Positions 1 through 6,676 of a stretch of 16,392 bases of DNA are shown one piece after another. Position 1 is the first letter of the stretch. Every line of letters starts with the position of its first letter. The notes beneath the pieces are model-generated. The model saw only the letters and a program-made list of their open reading frames with translations, was not told the DNA's origin and made no database searches. The DNA is from an uncultured Clostridia bacterium (GTDB taxonomy: Bacteria; Bacillota; Clostridia; Christensenellales; Borkfalkiaceae): assembly GCA_934254725.1 (NCBI GenBank), contig CAKQLR010000043.1, forward strand, positions 1 through 16,392. Direction: 5' to 3'. Position numbers and translations under genes: made by a program.

Positions 1-313
1 TAGGTTTAGCCTATGCAGCAGTGCGTTAAAACCCTGTTATATTCGCCCCAAAGGGCAGACTTACGGCTTGCTTGCTAATGATTGTCGCAGGTCATACCTT
101 GTCAACTCCTTTTGACCGATTTATTGCAATTTCTTTTAGGTATTGCGGGGTTGATGGTTTGCGTTTCGTTAATATTATACGCTTTTGTATTATCATTCTA
201 TCATAAAATCAAGCCGTTTGTCGTTTTTTTATGTGAAAATACAAAATTTCAAAATCAGGTCAGGGAATGCGTTGCTTTAGCCGATTACAGAAAAGTCGTC
301 TTTCTTTGGTATT
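1..313. other. Left-edge stretch with no convincing gene
   Basis: This is the region downstream of the isomerase gene. No reading frame here has both a credible start and a protein-like sequence. A rightward open frame beginning with TTG at 82 runs into the antisense of the isomerase and is rejected. On the minus strand, an AGGAG at 110-106 precedes an ATG at 95 that opens a six-codon frame (MTCDNH, then TAG), which could be a leader peptide or chance. A TATAAT hexamer lies at 179-174 (minus) without a good -35 partner. I see no strong rho-independent terminator for the isomerase transcript. Confidence 0.5.
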
Positions 314-1729
314 TTATAAAATTACGTATTCGATGCCGAGTATTTTTGCAATATCGACCATTTCGCGAACGTAATCGCCGTAGATGCCGTGAATGTGGTT
401 GCAGGGATATTCTTCCAAAAACCGATCTGCGCTTACCTGTAATTTTGTGAAGGCGACAGGCCATTCGGGGGTGGTCTGAGAGCTCATCGCTTTCATTTTT
501 TCGCGTTCGTAGGTCACAATCTCCGCAGGGACGATAGTCATACGATATTTGCCGTTCTTTCTGGAAAGCCGGGCAAGCGTGACTTTACCGGCTTTAGCAA
601 AATGCTGTACCGAAGCCCCGCCCGCGGGAAAATCTTCCGTTTCAGGGAACAATTCCACCTGTCGCAGGTTTTCCGCGGCGTTCATTGACGCGCCCGCAAA
701 ATACGTGGCGTGTGTGCCCGAGTTTGAAAAATACCACACGTCGTTTTCCGCATCGTAATGGCGGACATCGGCAAACAGCACGGGAAGCCCCGTTAAATGC
801 TTGAAAAGCTGCATTGTAAGCGCGCCGTCCATATCGGACTCCGTCGCCGCGACAATAGGTTCCTTAGCCCCGTCAAAGTCGTACGGATCGTTCAGAAAAG
901 CTTCCGCTATATCCATAGTAACATAGCTGTCGGTCAAATCACCGTGCGCTTTTATGCCGATAAAATCTAACTTTTTATCCTCTATAATCTGTTTAAGCCC
1001 GTAATAGGAACGGATTTGAAGTTTAAGTTTTTCCCGCGTGAGCTGTTTCCCGTCGTAGTGGATTTTGCCGACGTTTTTTTCTAAAAACCGCAATGCGGCT
1101 TCGACCTTTTCTTCGGGTATGGTTTCACCCGCTCTTACGATATTCTCCTGCTCCAAATTCTCTACGTCGATGCCGAATTCCCTTTGCCATTGTTCGGTGT
1201 TTGCAATCGCGGTGTACATTCCGAGAGGTCTACCCCCGAAATTGCCGAAAGTCAATCCGCGCAGGCGCTTGACTGCGGCGACCGACTTAAGATAAGAGCA
1301 CACTTTATCGAAAATTATCGGGTTTTCGATAGAGCCCCAAAGCCTTTTGTAATGCACGCCAAGCTGGTCCAAAGTTCCCGCCGCGGCGAGCATGCCGACC
1401 ATTCCGCACTCGGAAGGGTGAAGATTGCTGAAAAGCAAGTAGGGGCCCGGAGCGAAATTCTGCGCTACGGCGGTAAACTGCGGGTAACACCAGATTGCAT
1501 AGTTGAAAATAGTTACCTCTACCCCGTTTTCGGCAAGGCGTTTTGCCTCTGTCTTAGCGACTTCGTTAGTGTTTAAAGGCTGCGTGCCTTCCACTACGCG
1601 GAACCGCCCCGTTTTTTCCAACGCGCGCGCTATGCCGTGCTGGTATTCCATATTGATTTCGGTAAACGCGTCGTGCAAGTATTTGCGCCCGTCCGACATT
1701 GTTAAAATACCGACTACTATTTTTTCCAT
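314..1729 (-). CDS. L-fucose/L-arabinose isomerase family protein
   Basis: A predicted 471-residue cytoplasmic aldose-ketose isomerase of the L-fucose isomerase-like superfamily, which interconverts an aldose and its 2-ketose at a divalent metal. The family's three metal ligands appear to be present: Glu297 in the ATESDMDGAL motif, Asp321 in LFADVRH, and a histidine in CNHIHGIYGDY (443-453). The 24-residue Glu-Asp spacing equals that of E. coli FucI as I remember it (E337/D361). A GGRPLGMYTA motif near 165-174 is also typical. It is shorter than classical FucI (about 590 residues), so it probably has a reduced N-terminal part. I chose the ATG at 1729 because GAGG sits 5 bases upstream; the in-frame ATG at 1759 lies inside the epimerase gene and has no comparable site. 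The SD overlaps the TGA of the epimerase gene, so the two are translationally coupled. The exact sugar cannot be read from sequence. Confidence 0.82.
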   Translation of the reverse strand: MEKIVVGILTMSDGRKYLHDAFTEINMEYQHGIARALEKTGRFRVVEGTQPLNTNEVAKTEAKRLAENGVEVTIFNYAIWCYPQFTAVAQNFAPGPYLLFSNLHPSECGMVGMLAAAGTLDQLGVHYKRLWGSIENPIIFDKVCSYLKSVAAVKRLRGLTFGNFGGRPLGMYTAIANTEQWQREFGIDVENLEQENIVRAGETIPEEKVEAALRFLEKNVGKIHYDGKQLTREKLKLQIRSYYGLKQIIEDKKLDFIGIKAHGDLTDSYVTMDIAEAFLNDPYDFDGAKEPIVAATESDMDGALTMQLFKHLTGLPVLFADVRHYDAENDVWYFSNSGTHATYFAGASMNAAENLRQVELFPETEDFPAGGASVQHFAKAGKVTLARLSRKNGKYRMTIVPAEIVTYEREKMKAMSSQTTPEWPVAFTKLQVSADRFLEEYPCNHIHGIYGDYVREMVDIAKILGIEYVIL

Positions 1730-1736
1730 ACGTTCC

Positions 1737-2606
1737 TCACTTAAGGTTTGATTTGACAAATCTGCAAGACTGTTCTGCCAAGGCGTCCATTTTCGCTTCG
1801 TCTGCGCCGCAGCTTAAGTCCCTGAAAATTTTAATATCCTCGCCCACTTGTCCGCCCGGGCGGATAAACGGCTCCATAACTATTTTACCGCGGTAGTCGA
1901 TGTCTTTCAGAGCCGAAAAAATCGTTTGCCAGTCTGTTTTCCCTTGCCCGGGGAGGCGTCTGTTGTTTTCGCCTATATGAAAATGCCCCAAACAGGACGC
2001 CGACGAACGAATCGCCGACGAAATATCGTCCTCCTCTATGTTCATATGGAAGGAATCGAGCAATAATTTCGCGCGCGGGCTTCCGGTTTCTTCAACAAAG
2101 GCAACGCCCTCTTGCGCCGTATTTAGAATGCATTGTTCAAAACGGTTGACAACCTCGAGACAATAGTCTATTTCGCAATCCTCGCAAAGCGGAAGAATTT
2201 CTTTAAGCGAAACAAGCGACCTTGCCCGCATTTTCTTTTTTTCTTCGAGATCGTAACGACCGCCCGGCCAACAGGCGTAAATAATACCGCCGAGCGTTTG
2301 ACCTTTCATTTCGCGGATGGCAAGAAGCAGATTTTTTACGTAATCTATCCCCGCGCGCCTTACGGACGAGTTTTCGGAAGCTATATCGTATTGCGGCGGC
2401 AAACCTATACAGTACGAAAAGGTTATTCCCTCGTCTTCCGCCGTTCTTGTAAGGCGTTCGCGTTCTGCACTCGTCATCTCCGCAATGCCGCCTGCGGCGA
2501 CCTCTAAAACATCGAAGCCGAGCCGTTTTACCTTTCTGACGTATTTTACGTAGTCGGCTTTCCATTCCGGCTCCCAAAAAGCAAAATAAATACCTACCTT
2601 ATTCAC
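1737..2606 (-). CDS. Ketose 3-epimerase, D-tagatose/D-psicose (allulose) 3-epimerase family
   Basis: A 289-residue TIM-barrel protein that closely matches what I know of clostridial D-psicose 3-epimerases along its whole length. It opens with GIYFAFWEPEWKADY and has LGFDVLEVA near 29-37. The four metal ligands of the family are all visible: Glu151 in CLEVVNRFE, Asp184 in LLDSFHMNIEE, His210 in GHFHIGENNRR, and Glu245 in VMEPFIRPGG. These lie one residue beyond the Agrobacterium enzyme numbering (150/183/209/244). The predicted reaction is reversible C3 epimerisation of a free ketohexose or ketopentose in the cytoplasm. It is the first gene of a two-gene unit, 7 bases before the isomerase, and has its own promoter. 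The start codon is GTG: an ATG two bases upstream is out of frame and hits TGA at once. L-ribulose or other ketose specificity is possible. Confidence 0.85.
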   Translation of the reverse strand: MNKVGIYFAFWEPEWKADYVKYVRKVKRLGFDVLEVAAGGIAEMTSAERERLTRTAEDEGITFSYCIGLPPQYDIASENSSVRRAGIDYVKNLLLAIREMKGQTLGGIIYACWPGGRYDLEEKKKMRARSLVSLKEILPLCEDCEIDYCLEVVNRFEQCILNTAQEGVAFVEETGSPRAKLLLDSFHMNIEEDDISSAIRSSASCLGHFHIGENNRRLPGQGKTDWQTIFSALKDIDYRGKIVMEPFIRPGGQVGEDIKIFRDLSCGADEAKMDALAEQSCRFVKSNLK

Positions 2607-2619
2607 ATCGTTTTCTCCT
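2604..2619 (-). promoter_or_regulatory. Ribosome binding site that fixes a GTG start
   Basis: On the minus strand AGGAG (2619-2615) is followed by AAAACGAT and then GTG at 2606. An ATG at 2608-2606 overlaps this GTG in another frame and reads ATG-TGA, so it cannot start the epimerase. The strong SD with an 8-base gap supports GTG as the real start. Confidence 0.75.
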
Positions 2620-2634
2620 GTTTGTTATTCTGTT

Positions 2635-2662
2635 ATTTTATATGAATAAAAGAAAAAGTCAA
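2635..2662 (-). promoter_or_regulatory. Sigma-A type promoter for the epimerase-isomerase unit
   Basis: TTGACT at 2662-2657 matches the -35 consensus at five of six bases. It is separated by 16 bases from TAAAAT at 2640-2635, which also matches the -10 consensus at five of six. It lies about 30 bases upstream of the GTG start, so the 5' leader would be only about 22 bases. It implies that the epimerase and isomerase can be expressed apart from the long operon that ends at 2773. Confidence 0.72.
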
Positions 2663-2772
2663 TGGCAGAACGTTGATTTTTCGTTTTTTTGTTTTGAAAA
2701 TCCGCGTTTTCGCGTCCTGAAGCGAAAAAACCCTATTTTCGGATAACGATCGGCGCTATAAATTTCCGTCGT

Positions 2773-4803
2773 TTATTTCTTCTCCGTCCGATTATGAAGC
2801 TCTTTACAGCCTGTTTCCTCTAATCGGTACGGATCTGCCGATACCACGCGGGAGACGTTTCCTTCCGCGTCGAAAAACACCTGCGCAAAGTCAACCGCGT
2901 TCAAGCGATACCTTCTGCCGAGATGTTCAAATTCAGAAACAAAAGCGTTTCCTACGGGACGATCGGGCGACGGCGCGGTAAAATGAATTGAATTGTCCTG
3001 CATGACGCAGCCGTTCTGAACCCTGTTGGAACGCACCCCGTTCGTATCGAAGTACTCTTTCAGGTCGTAGGCCTGATACCTGTTTTTGTTGTCGCAGGGA
3101 ATTTCAAAAGGTTTTCCTTCAAAATCCATAGTGACCTCTCCCATAACGAGAGCGGGGACTTTTTCACGGACGCGGCGCACAAATTCCGCCGTTTCGCGCT
3201 TAGCGTATTGCAGATTATGGAAAAGCACGCAACGATATGTTTCGTTTCCGTAATGAACGCCTTGTTCGTCCGCTTTCAAACTGCCATCGTAAATTTCGGA
3301 TGTGGGAACGAGGTCGCATTGATAACCCATTATCCAAAGGTCGCGCGCCAACGTAAAACTTTCTTTAAACGAACTGCGGAAATAATCCCAAACCTTGTTT
3401 CCGTTTAAGTTTGCCAAAATATTGCACGCGCTTTCGATGCCGAACACTATAAGAATATCCGACTTAGCCGCCGAAACCTGCTCGGAACAGGCAATCTTCT
3501 CCTCTATAGCGGATATTTTTTCCAACTCGCCGGCAGGATAAAATTCCGTGACTGTCCCCCGTTCGTATTCGGATTGATAGCCAAGAATCATTGTTCTTCC
3601 GCCGAAGCGGAAGTTATTCCACATTTCTTCATAGAAATTATCGTATTCGTAGGTGGCTTCGCCGTACCATTCGTTGTAGAAAACAGGTGAATTCCATTTG
3701 TGCGCGAGAGCCGTTCTTACTGGATAAATCATTATTTCGTCGGTAAAGCCGTAATCCCTTTTGACTCCCCACCAGTCAATGCCGTCCTTCCATATTTCGG
3801 GAGAACTGTCGACTTCTTCGATGGCAAACCAGGTCGGATGAGCCCCGACAAAACAGTCTTTTCCGAAAGTACTCTTTGCAAGATCGTAGTACTCCGTTTC
3901 CACGTCGATATTGACTTGACGAATAAACTCGTAATACCTGTTGAGAGACGCCGCTTTTTCTTCTTCCGCAACGCCCGCCGCGTGCGCGATAAAACAATCG
4001 TACAGGTAATCTCTGCCGTATTTTTTCAAATAGGCGTCCGCCATGGCGGCGCCGTAATAGGGGCAACTCTCCCAACGCATATACGTGGTCGGCTTGAAAT
4101 CGAAGTCCGGATGCCAGGGGAAGCCGAATTCGTCGAGACATACGCCGTCCAACGGTACGTCCGCATAAAAAGTAAACAAATCCCTCATCGTCCGACGGAA
4201 AGGCTCGCTCCAAAAATCCGGAAAGTCCAAAATAGAATATAGAGACACGAAAACTTCCCTCCCGGCAAGCTCAGGATCGGAAACAAAAACTTTTACGTGT
4301 TTTTTATCCGTTCTCGTAAGTCCGGCGGAAATCTTCCGCACCGAATCGAGGTCTATTTTACCGTCTTTTCGCGAAAAAGTAAAGGCCCCGACGATTTTTT
4401 CTCCGCATTGATTGTTTCCGAGATATAATTCGCCGCCGTTGTTAGTAACGATATCGTGCGTTTGCTCTCCGTAACCGGACTCGTCCGTTAAAAACTGCGA
4501 AAAATAAAGATAGCCGAACTTGTTTTCGGGATACTTCCGCACAAACGCCGTTTTTTCCGCGCGCGCGTCCAACTCGAACACGAATTTTCTCCCGTGGGAA
4601 TGAATACGGTCTGCCGCCCTGCGCACGTGTTCCTTGATGACGGGTGAAGACGTGAGCGCATGGCACCAGTGCGTGGTAATATAAAAATGCGTGTACCCGC
4701 TCCGGGCTGCCAAATCGTCGATATCATTTAAATATCTGCCGTCAAAATGCGCGTCGCTCCACTTCCAGTAGATGACGCTTGGATAACAACTTTTGTCAGT
4801 CAC
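2773..4803 (-). CDS. Putative cytoplasmic glycoside hydrolase, TIM barrel plus GH42-like second domain
   Basis: A 676-residue protein without a signal peptide. I do not recognise a named family. Residues about 1-440 look like a TIM-barrel glycosidase: an opening YWKWSDAHFDGRYL, THFYITTHW at 38-46, a strand-end acidic motif LDGVCLDEFGFPW (218-230, Asp224/Glu225), an AHPTW at 321-325, and SPVFYNEWYGE (372-382, Glu378/Glu382). The acidic clusters at 224-225 and 378 are candidate acid/base and nucleophile. Residues about 447-565 (SDILIVFGIESACNILANL onward) look like a Rossmann-type domain such as the trimerisation domain of GH42 beta-galactosidases; the last 100 residues look beta-rich. Its GTG start at 4803 overlaps the TGA of the GH36-like gene as GTGA, with AGGAG 8 bases upstream. 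Being last in the operon and cytoplasmic, it probably acts on imported oligosaccharides. Confidence 0.5.
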   Translation of the reverse strand: MTDKSCYPSVIYWKWSDAHFDGRYLNDIDDLAARSGYTHFYITTHWCHALTSSPVIKEHVRRAADRIHSHGRKFVFELDARAEKTAFVRKYPENKFGYLYFSQFLTDESGYGEQTHDIVTNNGGELYLGNNQCGEKIVGAFTFSRKDGKIDLDSVRKISAGLTRTDKKHVKVFVSDPELAGREVFVSLYSILDFPDFWSEPFRRTMRDLFTFYADVPLDGVCLDEFGFPWHPDFDFKPTTYMRWESCPYYGAAMADAYLKKYGRDYLYDCFIAHAAGVAEEEKAASLNRYYEFIRQVNIDVETEYYDLAKSTFGKDCFVGAHPTWFAIEEVDSSPEIWKDGIDWWGVKRDYGFTDEIMIYPVRTALAHKWNSPVFYNEWYGEATYEYDNFYEEMWNNFRFGGRTMILGYQSEYERGTVTEFYPAGELEKISAIEEKIACSEQVSAAKSDILIVFGIESACNILANLNGNKVWDYFRSSFKESFTLARDLWIMGYQCDLVPTSEIYDGSLKADEQGVHYGNETYRCVLFHNLQYAKRETAEFVRRVREKVPALVMGEVTMDFEGKPFEIPCDNKNRYQAYDLKEYFDTNGVRSNRVQNGCVMQDNSIHFTAPSPDRPVGNAFVSEFEHLGRRYRLNAVDFAQVFFDAEGNVSRVVSADPYRLEETGCKELHNRTEKK

Positions 4804-6662
4804 TTGCTTATCTCCTCATAAAATCCGTTTTTATCCGAGTACCGCATTACGATCCCCGGTTCTAAAAGCCTTTCTTTTTCCCCGACTGTTTCCACAAAGG
4901 CATTCGGCAAATACTTGCCTTTGAGTCCGATTGTCGCTTTCCCGTTAACAACGGGCAGGAAAGTAATCAGTTCCGCGCCGACGGGCGACAAAGTAATCTC
5001 GTATTCTTTAAAAGGATCTTCTATAACACCCAAAAATCCTTTGTCCGAGGAATACGAAACGTATCGCACGCCCTCGCGAACGCCGCTTATATCCGACAAG
5101 CGATAGCTCCCCTCAAGCGTTTCTTCCGTAAGACAGTTGAAAATCGCCAACACGAGAGCATCGCCTTTTCTGTTGAATTGTTTGAGTAGTTTGCGATCGC
5201 GAACGGGATCCGTAAACAGACTGTCCTGCGTAAGCCGCGGGTAATCGTCCATAGAAGGCACCCTGCCGTCGTGCGTGCAGATACTCTGAATTATATCGAA
5301 ACGAATCTTTTCCGGCTCGTCGGTCACATACACCGGCCCGCCCGAAACCGCACGGTTCTTTGCGTGAAATTCCCCCGCAAACCGACCGCTTTGGAACATA
5401 TCGAAATCGCAGTTGAAAAACTCCCCGAGCCAAAGTACGTTGTGCGCGTTAAAAAGAATATGATTGCCGTGAGACTCCTTTACGGAAGGCTGGTAATCCT
5501 CGGTATTTCTCGTGACCGAATTAGAAAAAGAATTAAACAGGTACCCGTTTCCGTTACAGGAACATGAAATGAGGTTCCCGCCGAAATGCTTATCCGCGGC
5601 GTCCGCCATTGCCTTTGCATACCTGCGCGTCATATCGATCCCACCGCCGTAGCGTCTGCCTATAAGCTCCGCCCAACCAAAGGCGTCTACCTTGCAGCCG
5701 TCCACACCGCATTCGGAAAGATAGCGGTAGAAATCGTCATAAAACTGCCGAATATCGTTATCCACATACCGTATGCGAATGCCCGCTAAATTGCTCGGAT
5801 AGAATTCCCCCATGGTATCGTGCACGTCTTCCTTTTCACCGTCGTCCGCACCGTTGCCGGAAGAAAAAATCGTTTCTTTCTGCTCGTATTTTTCAAACCC
5901 TTTTACGCCCGCCCAATAGCCGATGAAAACATGCCACAACAAAAGATACCGGACGCCGAACCGCGTGCGGATTTTATCCGAAAAACTCCTGAGCCCACCA
6001 GGGAACTTTGCCTCGTCTGCGGCAAAATCCGACATATAGCGTAAATCCGAAATACTCTGCCAGCCGCTGTCTATGAGCAAAAAGCCGAGTTTTTGATTGT
6101 GCTCGTCGAACAATGCCAGCAAATCTTCCAGCTTTTGCTCGTCAAAGTCGGTATAAAACGCGTTATAAGTACAAAATCCGAGATATTTTACGAATTCGGG
6201 TATTGTTTTGTTTTCTTTTAAACGCAAATTCGAGAAACGGGCCGCCAGATCGGCGGCCCCTCTTTTAAACAGTCCGTACGGTTCTTTTCCACAGACGGTA
6301 TAAATAAAATCGGTTTCTCCGGATGTCGTTTTGTCGCTGAAAGAATCTAATACGGCATATACTTTGCCATTTTCGCTCTTGAAACAAGTGCGCACGTCCC
6401 CGTCGGATAATGCGTAAATCAACCGATAAAGCCCTTTTTCTCTTGCAAGAATGTATTGAGTTTCGTCCGGCGGAAGTTCGCCGCGCCTGATCTGCTTTAC
6501 CCGCATAAAGCAGGAATTGCTCCGATAGACGCAGGCGGCTTCGTCGTAGGAAAATTGCAAAGGTATTTTTGCAAAATTATATTCCTTATCCGGGCAATAA
6601 CGATAAAATATGCCCTGCGACGTAGAAACTTTCCGAATGTTTTTCTGCGAAATGTTTAACAT
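4800..6662 (-). CDS. GH36-type raffinose synthase / alpha-galactosidase-like protein
   Basis: A 620-residue clan GH-D protein without a signal peptide, hence cytoplasmic. Its closest pattern is the raffinose synthase/seed-imbibition subgroup of GH36. Visible motifs are GFLLIDSGWQS (193-203), CGVDGCKVDAFGWAE (318-331) with Asp326 as the expected nucleophile, SVTRNTEDYQP (382-391) with Asp389 as the expected acid/base, CDFDMFQS (418-425), and EFHAKNRAVSGGPVYVTDEP (431-450), which is highly characteristic of that subgroup. The family removes or transfers alpha-linked galactose with retention; bacterial members are usually hydrolases rather than true raffinose synthases. The start at 6662 follows the preceding stop by 14 bases, with a weaker GGGGAAA site. 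Its TGA overlaps the next gene's GTG. In context it probably cleaves imported alpha-galactosides. Confidence 0.75.
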   Translation of the reverse strand: MLNISQKNIRKVSTSQGIFYRYCPDKEYNFAKIPLQFSYDEAACVYRSNSCFMRVKQIRRGELPPDETQYILAREKGLYRLIYALSDGDVRTCFKSENGKVYAVLDSFSDKTTSGETDFIYTVCGKEPYGLFKRGAADLAARFSNLRLKENKTIPEFVKYLGFCTYNAFYTDFDEQKLEDLLALFDEHNQKLGFLLIDSGWQSISDLRYMSDFAADEAKFPGGLRSFSDKIRTRFGVRYLLLWHVFIGYWAGVKGFEKYEQKETIFSSGNGADDGEKEDVHDTMGEFYPSNLAGIRIRYVDNDIRQFYDDFYRYLSECGVDGCKVDAFGWAELIGRRYGGGIDMTRRYAKAMADAADKHFGGNLISCSCNGNGYLFNSFSNSVTRNTEDYQPSVKESHGNHILFNAHNVLWLGEFFNCDFDMFQSGRFAGEFHAKNRAVSGGPVYVTDEPEKIRFDIIQSICTHDGRVPSMDDYPRLTQDSLFTDPVRDRKLLKQFNRKGDALVLAIFNCLTEETLEGSYRLSDISGVREGVRYVSYSSDKGFLGVIEDPFKEYEITLSPVGAELITFLPVVNGKATIGLKGKYLPNAFVETVGEKERLLEPGIVMRYSDKNGFYEEISK

Positions 6663-6676
6663 TGTTTCCCCGTGTT

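Noticed and set aside
82..450. Rightward 122-codon frame with a hydrophobic N-terminal part
   Set aside because: It starts at TTG without a ribosome site, and its last 45 or so codons are antisense to the well-supported isomerase gene, giving an Arg/Cys-rich nonsense sequence.
2707..2728. Hairpin TTTTCGC-8-GCGAAAA after the long operon as a terminator
   Set aside because: The 7-bp stem is real but no T run follows on the minus strand, so termination there is not supported.
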